Shown here one piece after another: positions 49,122-64,000 of a stretch of DNA of 64,000 nt. Both the position numbers and the translations under genes were made by a program. The stretch is taken from contig JACZZP010000008.1 in the NCBI GenBank assembly GCA_015183035.1, positions 1,984,001 through 2,048,000 of the forward strand. Reading direction: 5' to 3'. The notes beneath the pieces were generated by a model. The model did not search any database, had not been told where the DNA came from, and worked only from the letters and a program-made list of their open reading frames with translations. Positions within the stretch are counted from its first letter, which is position 1, and each line of letters starts with the position of its first letter. Source of the DNA: Meloidogyne chitwoodi (taxonomy: Eukaryota > Nematoda > Chromadorea > Rhabditida > Meloidogynidae).

Positions 49122-50424
49122 AATAATTAAAACTTTAATTTAATTATTTCTTAATTTAAAATAAATATTTAAAATTAGTATTCTCCCGTTTTTCACTGGG
49201 AAATATTCACTTATTTGGTAGGAGAAAGACTATAGGACTTCTCATATTATTGTTCTAGGCCCTAATTCAAATTTCTAAATTTCTGAAATTTTTTTTAATT
49301 TTCAGAAAAAAATAAACCGAAAACTTAAAGAAGTCGAAACCTTGTAAAATCCCTTTAAAAGACCAAAAATCTTTTTTTCTTTTTTATATCTAAATTTGAA
49401 GATAGAGACAATATTAAAATAGGTATATATTTAAAAAAGGGTCAGTTTCAACTAAACTATCTCAACCACTTAAAAAGCTATTATTTATTAACAAAGTACT
49501 AAAAAAAGAAGATTATTGCTTTTCGCTAGAACGAAGAAAAATTAAAGACAAAATTGTAGATTTAGAGGAAAAGGATGATGTCCAATGAAAAAGTGCTTGA
49601 AATATTTTTTAAAAAATTTGGAAAAAGAAAATAAAAGTGAGGAAATGATAGAGAGCCGATTCTCGACCACTAATATATTTCCCTTTTTATTAATAAAAGT
49701 AAATGAACAATAAAAAAAAGTAAAAATAAGAAGACAAATAAAAATAAAATGGAAGAAAAATTGAAAAAATAAATTAACCAGTGAAAAAATAAATTACAAA
49801 AATGAAGTTTAAATTAAGCTTATTGAAAGGAAATATGTTAAAAAAAATTAAAAAAGGTTATGATGAAAATTTGAAGGAAAAATTATTAAAATGAAGAGAA
49901 CATGGAAAATAAATAATTTAAAAAAAAAATAAGAGAAAAAGTTTTTATTAAAGGAATGTTTTTCATAACACTAATAAGTGGAGGAAGAAGCCAAAGGATT
50001 TAAAAAAATCAAAAAAGAAAAAAGATGAAACTAGAAGAACTAATTTTGCAGGAACTCTCTCTTCTTCTTTTTTTTCTAAAAATAAGATCGGAGGCCAAAG
50101 GCATGAGAGGGATAGGCACTCGAACGCGCAAATCGGGAAGAAAGGATAATATAATTTCGTAAAAAAAAGAAAAAGTGCTTATTTGTTAAGGAGAATGTGA
50201 GGGGGTTATTTTGACCGGTCATTGTCTTTTCTCTTTTAAATTTATTTTAAAAATAAATTTATTATTATTTCCTCTAACAAATTACTCTCCAAATAATTTG
50301 AACAATTATTTTGTCTTAAGAAGAAAAAAATATTTTTAAAAATAAAAGTACCGGTGCTTATATTAAAAAAGAAGATAATAATATTAAATACCTTTATGTT
50401 TAATTAATCAACAATAATAAAATA
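49122..50424. other. Spacer between NF-YB and Cys-rich gene
   Basis: About 1.3 kb, purine-rich on the plus strand from 49430 to 50060 (many AAAAGAA, GGAAAA words). It has no open frame with recognisable features. Confidence 0.4.
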
Positions 50425-52431
50425 ATGGTGATAGAAAATGAAGTTTATTTAATTAAAGCATCTGTGGCTACACTTTCAACAGTTCAGAATAATAATAATA
50501 ATTCTATAGGTTAATAAATGTTTTGAAAACATTGTAAAACATTGAAAAACATTTTTTAATTTTTATAGAATCTTCAAAACATCAAGAACCTAATTGTTGT
50601 TATTCTGATTGTTGTTGTCAGTTTAAACATTCAAAAAACATTGTTTGGAAAACCGGAAAATGTTTATGGCGAAGAATTTGTTTTGGTATGTTTTCTGTGT
50701 TTTTGTTTTTCTCAACTTGAGGAATGATTAATACAAACTTTTTTCTAAAACTTTGTTTTCCCTTTATCTAATGTTTTCCTCTCTACATTAAAAAAGTTTA
50801 AATTATAAATTTCAGAAAACAAATCAAAAAACAACTTTTCCTTGCATTCTCGCCTCTACTTACCTTCTTTTTCAACATCTTCATTTTCCTCCTTTTTTAC
50901 TCAATTATCAATAATTATATTTTTTATTATTTTTTATTTAAATATTTTTCAATTATTTCCTTTTGTACAATCTACTTTAATTATTTCATCTTCTTATAAA
51001 AATATTTCAACATCACTTATTAATTATCCTTTACAAAATCATTCACGTATTAAACGACAACAATGGTGGCCTCAACAACCTAGATGGCCTTCATATCAAC
51101 AACAACAAATGGAACCTTGTCCACCACAATGTTTTGGATGTCAACCAATGAATTGTCAGACTGTTCAGTGCATGCAACCACAAGTGAAAATTAAAAAAAT
51201 TAATTTTTTTATTTTATTTAAATTAAATAGATGGTTAACATGGTCCGTTGCTGTTGCCGCCCTGCGATGATTATTCATCCACAACCTGACTTAAAAAGTT
51301 TTTTATTAACTTTTTAATTTATTTAAAATACAGCAAATTTAAATATTTTTTATTTAAAATATCAATTAATATTTTTTTTTTTTCAGCAGCCTGTGACGGG
51401 GAAGAAGCCGTTGCCGCTTGTATGAATGACCTTTGTGGGCAAGGCTTTTTCTGTAATCATAAAAAATTTTGTTGTCGATGTCCTATTGGGAAATCTTTGG
51501 GTAATTTATCAATTTTACTAAATTAGAAAAATAAAATTATATAGGAAATTGTTTAAATGGCCTATGCCCAACTGGATATGTTTGCAATTCAAACAATTTT
51601 TGTTGTGCTGCAGGCGCTGGGTAATTTTAATAATATAAAAACAATGTTTAGAAAAACATCCAACTTTTGTTTTTTACATGTTTTATAAAGTTGTTTGTTT
51701 TAGTAGTGTTATTGGTCCATGTGTCAACGATAAATGTCCGGAAGGCTATGAATGTGGTGCTGGGGTAGGATTTTCACTTTTGTTTTAATTTGTTTTTGTT
51801 TGAATGTTTTAGTTAGACATTTATTTAAACATTAAAACAACAAACTTGTTTTTACTTAAAGTTTTAAACAAGTTTGAATGTTTTGTTTTTACTTAAAGTT
51901 TTGAACAAGTTTATTAAAATGTTTTAGTATTCCCAACATTTTATTTAAACAAGTTTTATTGTTTTTATATTCTTATTTGTTTAATCTTATTTTTAAAACA
52001 TTTGTTTTTGTTTTTTCAATTTTAAGAATCTCTGTTATGCACGAACAAGTACATCAAACATTAACACTAACAACCTATTATGGGGAGCTGAGGCTACTAA
52101 ACCAACAAAACAGCCAGTAAATCGTCCAAACTTTCCTTCACGACAACGAGTTAGTGGTTCTAGATTTGGTTTTGGAGGTAATAATCGTCAAAGGTTGACA
52201 CAAATGGGTGGTAAGAGAACAACTAAGCGAAGACTTCAACAGGCGAAAAAACGTCAAAGATGGGGTTAAATAAAATTTTTTATTATTTCAACTTTAATTC
52301 TAGGATGGGGAACAGGTGATGATTTATTTGAACCTTTTGCTGATGATTGGCAACAAGATGAAATAGGGGAAGAAGAAATAGAAGGCGAAGAGGAACTTGG
52401 AACTGGTGGAATTTTGAATTTTTGGGGATAA
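50425..52431 (+). CDS. Type II membrane, furin-cleavable Cys-rich protein (EB/WR1-like)
   Basis: Exons join in phase from MVIENEVYLIKASVATLSTV through a Cys-rich cytosolic part (NCCYSDCCCQFKHSKN, GKCLWRRICFENKSK). A membrane helix follows (LSIIIFFIIFYLNIFQLFPF), then a stalk and a dibasic site SRIKRQQWWPQ. After that: PCPPQCFGCQPMNCQTVQCM and the modules ACDGEEAVAACMNDLCGQGF, CLNGLCPTGYVCNSNNFCC and CVNDKCPEGYECGAGNLCY. The tail is strongly basic (RQRLTQMGGKRTTKRRLQQA) and then acidic (EIGEEEIEGEEELG). An internal start at 50842 (MHSRLYLPSFST) would give a signal-peptide form. It is paralogous to the gene at 22 kb. The Lys/Arg tail is unusual for a secreted module protein. Function unknown. 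Confidence 0.78.
51650..52025. repeat. AAACATT / AAACAAGTTT word intron
   Basis: The introns around the 51706-51765 exon repeat ACATTTAAACAAG-like words: AACTTGTTTTTACTTAAAGT and TTAAACAAGTTTGAATGTTT recur with small changes. Confidence 0.6.
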
Positions 52432-54024
52432 ATTTTAAAATTAATTAAAGCAAAAATAACATTTTAATATTATTTATATTTTAGTACATTAAAATTAAAA
52501 ATATTAAATAAATAAATAATGATTATGTATTATTAAAATTGTTTTTTAAAAGTTTTTAAATATTTTTCTAAACAACTTAATGTTTTACAATTTTTATTTA
52601 CAGTTTTGTTAAAGTTTAACCAACTTGTTTTTGTAACATGTTTTTTCTCTTCTTGTTTTGAGTATTTAAACAAAAGTTTGTGTTTTTATTAACTTTTATA
52701 ATTTGTTGAAATATATTAATCAAACATTTATTTATTACTAATATTAAAAAATCTATTTATAGAAATGTTTTATGCTCTTTTCTTTCTTAATAATCTTTTC
52801 TTTGTCCTCTTCTTATACTCTCGACTAAATCGTCATTTTTACACTATTATTCTCATAAATTATTTATTTTCCTGTTTGTGGTTATTTTTATCCCATTTTT
52901 GGAATTAATGGGTAGTTCTTTGCCTTTTCTAGAGAAATTAAATAAATGTTAGTATATTGCGCGTGATTATATAAAATAAAAATAGGAAAGCTTTTTCTAT
53001 ACATAAAACACAAAACACGAGTTTGTTTAATATTATCAACTAATTCTATTTTTATTTACTTTTGTTTTTTCGTTATTAGCAAAGTTTAAACGTTTTATTT
53101 AACCCCTTAATTTATTTTTAATCAATATCTACTAAAAATATTATTTTTTCTCTTTATATGCTTTGACTTTCTATTTTTAAATAATTAATTTTTTGCAGAA
53201 AAATAATTTTTTGATTAATTTTTAAGCTTTTCTTTTTTTAGCCTTTTTTCGTGGTTGTCAGATTTTTAATTTAATTTTTAGTTTTCTCTCAAATGGTCTT
53301 TTTTAAATTATTCCTTTGGTATTTACATATATTTATTATTTAATGCTTAGAATTAGCATTAATTATTATTATTTAAAATTTCTATAAAAATTATTTTTCA
53401 TAATTTTAATTAATCACTGGGTAATTAAAAATTATTTTTAGTATTAAAAAATAATTTTTTTCCTTTTTTGATTTTCTCAAAAATAGTACATAATATACTA
53501 TTAATAATATTAAAAAATCAAAAATGAGAAAAAAAGATAAAATTTTTTATTATTCATTAAAATCATTACATTTTATTAATTTTAATTGAAAAATAATAAA
53601 TTACTAGGGGAAGATATTTTTATCTAATAATATTTATATTTATTGCTTACCTATTTTAGACAGATAATTAATTTTTAATACTCACATTTTAACAAATATT
53701 TATTAATAATGTGAAAAAATTATAGAATCGAGAAAAACATATTTTTAATGTTTTTTAAATGTTTTGTTCGTTAAAAACATATTATCAATTTTTTTTCGCT
53801 AAAAACATTTTTAATGTTTTTTAATGTTTTGTTCGTTATAGATTTAATTAACTTGTTTCTAAACAAATTATGATTAGGTATTTTCTTAAAGTTAAACTTT
53901 TCCAACTTGTTTTTAAACAAATGTTAGTGTTTTACAAACAATAGTTTGTATACTAAACCATTTAAATGTTTTATTAATATTAAAAACATTATTAATTGTA
54001 AGTATAAGTTGTTTTATAAATAAG

Positions 54025-54596
54025 GGTAAATAGGTAGTTGACTGCCTACCTGTCTGCAAAGAAAATTTGCAGAGCACAGGCAATATTTGCTTTTTTGGCG
54101 TTAGGAGAAGTGCACCGCTATAATATGCCTTTTGGCACTTGGAAAGAAAGGGATAAAATAATTAAAATTAATAATATAGTGAAAATATATTTATTTTAAA
54201 AGTGACCAAAGATTAAAACAAATCGAAGCTTTTTGGAATAGATTAAGATTCAGAATTGTCCGTCAGATGAGACATATTACAGAAACTGAATTAACTAAAT
54301 ATTTGTTCTTTTACTGGTTTTTATCACTCCATTATAATCCCATTAAGGGTTTTATCCTCTCGATATTTTAGAAATTTATTTGAGAATGGTGTCCAAAATT
54401 TATGTTCTTTGATCATTTATAAAATAAATGTCTTTAATTTTGATTATTTTATCCCTTTCTTTCCAAGTGCTAAAAGGCAGATTACAGTGTAGAGGAAAAA
54501 TAAGCGTGCACTTCTCCTAACGCCAAAAAAGCAAATATTGCCTGTGCTCTGCAAATTTCCTTTGCAGACAGGTAGGCAGTCAACTACCTATTTACC
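54025..54596 (+). mobile_element. 572-bp Merlin/IS1595-like element with transposase remnant
   Basis: Inverted termini starting GGTAAATAGGTAGTTGACTG are near-perfect for about 90 bp and continue imperfectly to about 150 bp. An exact 9-bp target duplication ATAAATAAG flanks it (54016-54024 and 54597-54605). Inside, about 54204-54374 on the plus strand encodes QRLKQIEAFWNRLRFRIVRQ then MRHITETELTKYLFFYWFLS and a stop. This resembles the C-terminal end of IS1595/ISXO2-type transposases (IE.FW..L......L..YL..F.WR), the group of eukaryotic Merlin elements, which are reported to make 8-9 bp duplications. Only the last exon remains, so it is non-autonomous. Confidence 0.82.
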
Positions 54597-56999
54597 ATAA
54601 ATAAGTTTTTAATATTTTCTTCAAACATTAACTTACAAACCACTTGATTCCAAACAATTGTAATGTTTTTAGCACGCATATAAGAGTTAAACAATTTTTG
54701 TTTTTCATGTTCTAGCAATTTCTTCACAACATGCTTATTTAAACATTTTCAAACAATCAACTTTAATAATTATTGATTTTTAATTTTTCTTTCCAAACTT
54801 TCGCACTTTGTACTGTTTTTATCATTTTTTCATTTTTAATTCTTTTTTGTCTATTTTTTTTCAATTTATCCGCTTTTCTATCCGCTTAGATAAAAAACCC
54901 ACTTTCCTTTTTCTCTTTTTCTTCCGGGGTCGTTAACTTCCGTCTGCCTTTCTTTCTCCTTTTCCTTTCACGGCGAGACTGTTTTTCTGCTATAATCCAT
55001 ATAACAAACGGACCTATTCATTTACATCCAGAAGATCAACATTTTAGAAATTATAAAGCTAATAGTTAAATAAAAAAATAAAAAAGGGTTAAAAATTCAC
55101 AGAACAGACAATTCATCGAAAGTCCTTTTATTTGGACCAAATGTCTTTTTTCACGTTTCAAAAATATATTTGTTGATCTTTTGGGAAGATAACTTTAACA
55201 CATTTCCCATGCATTTCCTGCGTTATTTTGTTTATTCAATTTTATTTTTTTGTTGGCGACTTCATTAATTGAGAAAAAAATTATTATTATTTTTACGATA
55301 TTTTATTTTTTGCTTGTTTTTTACTATATTATTTTTCTTAATTTTTTTATTTAATTTTTCTTTTAATTTGCAGTAATTTTAATTATTTTTTAATTATTTT
55401 TTGTGTAATAAATAAATAATCTATTTTTCAAATATTTTTAGAGAGTATTTTTATCTTATTAATTAAAACAAAGAAAGAACAAAGTATTAAATTAATATTT
55501 AAAAAAAGTAAAATCGAGGAAAGATAATTTAATATTTTTTGAGAATTTTTCAATAAAATTTAATTAATTTTATTAAAAAATTGGCCCTTGAAAAATTAAA
55601 ATATTCTTTTTATTTATTTAAAAGTTTTGTCAGTCTAGAGGATAGATTTACAAATAATTCGAGCACTAGAATTTAGGAGAAATAAGCTTAAAACTTAATT
55701 TAAAGTTTTGTAGTAAATAATAACAAAAACATAAATGACATTTTATCCCATAAAAGAACAATTCTACTAATTTGGGGGTTATTTTAAAAATAAATTTTTA
55801 AATATATATTCTAAAAAGTCTTAAAAATTAATAGAAAATAAATAAAAAATAAGTAAAAAAATTTAAAAAAATTAAAAGAAGGTCAACTGTTCAAAAAAAA
55901 ATAGATAAAAAGGATAAGCAAATAAAACTAAAGCAAAAATCCATGTAACTTTTTATTCTTTTTTAAAAAAAGGAAAAAATAGTTTTTTTTATTAATTTTT
56001 TTAATAATTTTATATTAATATTTACTTTTTTAATTTTTTAACAAATTATTTTCTACAGTTTTCTAGACATTTTAAAGCAATTTTGACAAATTGTATAATT
56101 TTGGCATTAATGACATTTTGTCGTGTTCATTCCACTTGCCCTAATTTAATATGTAAAAGAGAGATTAAAAAGACTAAATAGTCTATAATAAATCTACTAA
56201 ATATAACATCGATTGACTTTCTTTTAAAGGCATAAGCTCTTTCTATATTTCTTTCCCACATTTTTTTCTTCATGTTTCTTTGTTTTCCTTCTTTTAATAT
56301 CTCTAACTATAACGCAGTATATTTCCGCTTGAAACAAGTTCGTCATAATAAAGGCTGTTTAAGTCTGAGTTTTTTAAACTTTTTTACTTCTTACATATAA
56401 CAAATTGTTTGAATTTTTCAAGACTCAAATGGCCTCATCCACTATAAATATTCTTCTCTTTTAAACTCTATCTTATCTTACATAGCATTATTTCCAGCCA
56501 ACAGAACAATTCAGTCTGTCTCCAACAAAGAGACAGATTGATTGACTCTTTTTCTTTCATCACACTCTCCTTTTTAAATAATATTTTTATTTAAAAATGT
56601 AATATTCCCCTCACTCTCGAAGCTCCTTCTATTCGTTACGTCCGTTTTTCTCGCTTCAAGTAACACAAAACTGCAATAGGTCTATTTTATTTCTTTTTTT
56701 TTCATTTATACAATTCCGTCTTTTCAAATTTCTTTTTTCATACACGTTTTCATCGATAAAAAAGAGGAAGAAGCTGTGTGCCCAAAGTCTCCAGTACTAA
56801 AATTCAATTTTAACTTTTTTTTTAAATTAATGGATTTATTATTTTAAGTGATTTTTTAAAATTAATTTTTATTTATTTAAAAATTAGAAGAAAATTTAAA
56901 AATCGACTTAATAAATTTAGAGTCTTAAAAGATTAAACGCAATTTTGTTTTTCAATTAGTTGTTTAGTATCTTATGTTAGCAAAACAAATCAGAAATTA

Positions 57000-57160
57000 A
57001 AATAAACTTGAAATTTAAAAACAGATATTTTATAAATCAGAAAATCCGCCTGTTTTCCAAATAAACTTGAAATTTACACTAAACCAGAATTTTTAATAAA
57101 CCAGAATATAAAATCCGCCTGTTTTAATAAATCAGAAATTTTTACATTTACGGATTTTTT
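57000..57160. repeat. ATCCGCCTGTTTT / AATCAGAAAT word cluster
   Basis: Alternating words AAATCAGAAAAT, AAATAAACTTGAAATT and AATCCGCCTGTTTT, each two to four times. The CCGCCTG word recurs at 57815, 57850, 59285 and inside the par-1 exon at 59823. Confidence 0.65.
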
Positions 57161-59404
57161 GATTAACACATAAAATACTAAATTACATATAAATCATCAA
57201 TTTGTTTATTCATAGTTTATTTAATTATTTTCAAACTTTGGTTTATATTTCCGCTAATTTTTTACAATTTTACATCCGTCCCCTATTTTGCATGTCATCC
57301 CCCAATTTTGCTATTTATTTTATCACAGGTTTTTATCCAAAAATATTTTTTCTTTTTTTTCTTTCAATATCAATTTTCCCTAGTGGCCTACATTTTTTTC
57401 ATTTTTTTATTAATTCCCTTCAGAATTTTTATTTTATTTTTTCCTCTTTATTGCAATTATATCAGTAGTATGTTACTTATTTATAACCCCTTCAATTGAC
57501 AATTCATTCATTTTCCGTCTTTTTTTATGAGTGAATGAATAACTTTTTAGTTAGCTGCGGGCTACTACTTTCTTATTCACATTTTCCGTTCTTGTTTCAT
57601 TATTATTTTTTGTTTTATTTCACAAAGCCTGTATTAAGCAGAATTAAAAAACTAAAAATAAAATTTTATAAAAAGCGTATTTTAAAGCATTATTTTAGTT
57701 AAAATTACTTTATTAATTTTTTTCTTTTTAAATATTTCCATTGTTTTCATTTTTATTGTATTTTTACTCAAAAATAGATATACTCTAATAGACGTATAAA
57801 ATATTCATACATTAAAATCCGCCTGTTTTATTAAATCAGAATTTTATTAAATCCGCCTGTTTTAAACTAATTCTGATTTCTTTATTAATCTGTTTTTTAA
57901 TTAAAATTATAACAAAATCAAATCCTTTACATCAAACTCCCGAATTAATCGATTAAATCAATTTTAATTTATCGGACCGCACACATATCTACTCTTTTCC
58001 CTTATATATATTTGGTTATTCTAAAGAGCATTTGGTTACCTTTTTTCCTCTTTACAAAAAAATATAATATTTGTGTGTGAGGTAAATGATGCTCTTTGCA
58101 ATCTAGCAAACTCCGGCCCCGTCCAACCAACCACTTTTCGGTCGTCATCGGCTGGTTATTTTTTTCTAATAAGTAAAGAGAGAGAGAAGTAGGGGAGAAA
58201 GGAGCAGTCGATTAAGATTGAAGGAAGTAAAAAAAGTAAGAGACCTTTCCTAACAGCCATCTACTATTTATTCGTATTATTTTGTCTCTTCGTTCATCCC
58301 CCATCATTTGGACACAATGTTATAGGTATAAAATAAGTTAGTCAGTCTCTCATTTCTTTCCTCATCTTACCTTAATTTTCCTTATTTTATTACGACAATA
58401 GCTACCACTCAGACAATTAAAATTTTGGTGTGCGCGAGAGTTTATTTCGCTTTAAGTGTAATTTAAATTTTCGACAGATGTATTTATTTTAAATTAAATT
58501 TTACTGACAAAAATAATTTAATATATGTATTTATTAATAATTATAATTTAATTTTGACAAGTTTTTATTATTAATTGCTATTACAAAATTTACCATAATT
58601 TATTTTTAACAAACAAGTTCACACTTTATTTTTATTTTTAAAAACATATGTTTTGAACTACTCTTTCGCAAATAATTATACTCAGCCTGTTTGGTAAACC
58701 TGTTTTTTGCAATAAGATACTATATGTTTTTATTTAATTCTGATTTAAAATCTTTATGTTTTTACCTCTTGTTTTGATTTAATTCTGGTTTCAATCCAAC
58801 CTCTTTTGATTTAATTCTGGTTTATTCCAACTTGTTTTTACATATTTAATATTGTGAGGTCACTAAAGAAAGAGTTTTCACTTAAAATTTCGTTAATTTT
58901 TCTCAATATTTTTGCACTTTTATCCTCCCAATACACAACATGCTGGCACAAATTAACACCACTCTATAGTACTGTCACTGAGGGCCATTCCCTTTAAATT
59001 TACGAGTCAATAATCTAAAAAAGTAATCAAATTAATAAATAATTTATTTAATAAGCAGGTGTGTTTATTTAGTAGTCCATAAATTCTTTATTAATAAACA
59101 ACGGAGAACTCTCAGAAAACTAATCTAAGAGAGGGAATAGCGAAAAAAATAAATTACAAAATCAAGCAATAGAAAGCAGTGAAACACTATTTTTAGTGGT
59201 ATTTACATTTTTGATTAATTTTCTTAAATATCAAAGGACACATAAATTCTTGCTTAAGTTTTAGAAATCAGAATTTTTATTTTAATACAAAATCCGCCTG
59301 TTTTTAAACAAAGTTTATTTTTTGTTTTTATTATTCAATTAATTTTCAGTAAAACAAACTTCCACTTGTTTTCTTTTGTAACAACAAAATAGCGTTACAA
59401 CTTG

Positions 59405-63572
<4,168 letters not shown>

Positions 63573-64000
63573 GTTTTTATATTTGTTTTAAACATGCTTT
63601 TTGGTTATTTGTAAACTCAGTCTTAGAAATTGAGGAGAGAATTAATATAGGTAGATTATATTTTATATCCTGAACATATAAGTATTAGTATCTCCTAATA
63701 GTTTTTTGAGAATAAAATTCTGAGACTCAAATAGGATGTTTTGTATAAACTAAAAATTATATGTTTTTAATTAAATCAAAACATGTGTTTTTATAAACAT
63801 TTGTTTTTACTGAAAAGTTTTCCGGAATGTTTCTTTACACTTTTTAATTAAACATTTTCCTGATCAAATATTTAATTATACTACTTATATGTTTTCGTTT
63901 TTAATGAGGTTTTTCCGGAATGTTTTTCTTAAAACATATTTTTAAGGATTTTTGTAACAAAAACATGTTTAAGTCTATACTATGTTTTTTCCCATATATT
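63573..64000 (+). other. Start of next par-1 intron
   Basis: Contains words TTTTCCGGAATGTTT (63820, 63915) and AAACATGTTTTT. The CCGGAATG word is the inverted form of the unit tandemly repeated at 39.5 kb. Confidence 0.45.

Larger units (their letters stand above)
52432..59340. other. 7-kb gene-free region upstream of par-1
   Basis: No supported gene. It holds AAACATT words (53.7-54.0 kb), a Merlin-like element (54025-54596), AATCCGCCTGTTTTAATAAA words (57040-57150, 57815-57860, 59280), and CT-rich patches near 56560 and 58180. It probably contains the par-1 promoter and any 5' non-coding exons. Open frames at 57202-57499 are T-rich and low-complexity. Confidence 0.5.

Noticed and set aside
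57202..57499. Plus-strand Phe-rich frames
   Set aside because: T-rich low-complexity sequence in a gene-free region; two overlapping frames are equally open.

Overview
This is a very AT-rich nuclear window from a nematode. The genes have many exons, most introns are 40-60 bases, and proteins such as the DEG/ENaC channel, PAR-1, NF-YB and the Cys-rich secreted pair look nematode-like. Base composition, intron style and candidate secreted effectors suggest a plant-parasitic tylenchid, most likely a root-knot nematode (Meloidogyne). That placement is inference, because no species-diagnostic marker was seen. All gene models were read by hand from splice borders and family similarity, so single exon edges may be off by a few codons.

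Layout. 0-10 kb: the C-terminally cut end of a coiled-coil protein with a PaREP1/HEPN-like domain (-), mitochondrial aspartyl-tRNA synthetase (+), NatB acetyltransferase NAA20 (-), and a GCK/MAP4K kinase without a citron domain (+). 10-16 kb: secreted Cu/Zn superoxide dismutase (+), an unknown single-pass membrane protein (-), and a small Ser/Thr-rich probable GPI protein (+). 16-23 kb: chaperonin CCT5 and class III alcohol dehydrogenase in tandem (+), then a Cys-rich secreted protein (-). 24-33 kb: VPS54 of the GARP complex (-), a small unknown basic protein (+), and a DEG/ENaC channel (+). 33-38.5 kb: cohesin acetyltransferase ESCO (-), a SWEET sugar transporter (+), and gluconokinase (-). 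38.6-46.3 kb: CWF19L1 and GPATCH11 (both -, both RNA-processing factors, close enough to be an operon), a 1-kb palindrome carrying two copies of a small secreted-protein ORF, and CCZ1 (-). 46.3-52.4 kb: a 78-bp satellite split by a MULE-like element, NF-YB (+), and a second Cys-rich secreted protein paralogous to the one at 22 kb (+). 52.4-64 kb: about 7 kb of non-coding DNA, then the 5' part of PAR-1/MARK kinase (+), running off the window.

Transposable elements and repeats are the most distinctive content. Four inverted-repeat elements have exact target-site duplications that can be read directly: two small elements with 8-bp duplications (hAT-type), one with 9 bp and a Merlin/IS1595-like transposase remnant, and one with 9 bp and 134-bp termini (MULE-type) that split a satellite unit. 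Introns and intergenic DNA are filled with a small vocabulary of short words (AATCAGAAT, AAACTTG, AAACATT, ATCCGCCTG, CATTCCGGAAAA). These expand locally into tandem arrays, a different word in each intron. At least eight degenerate tRNA-like sequences with intact A and B boxes are scattered in introns and gaps.

The best candidate for an undescribed system is the first gene: an N-terminal hydrophobic leader, a charged coiled coil, and a domain that reads like the PaREP1/HEPN family known mainly from archaea.
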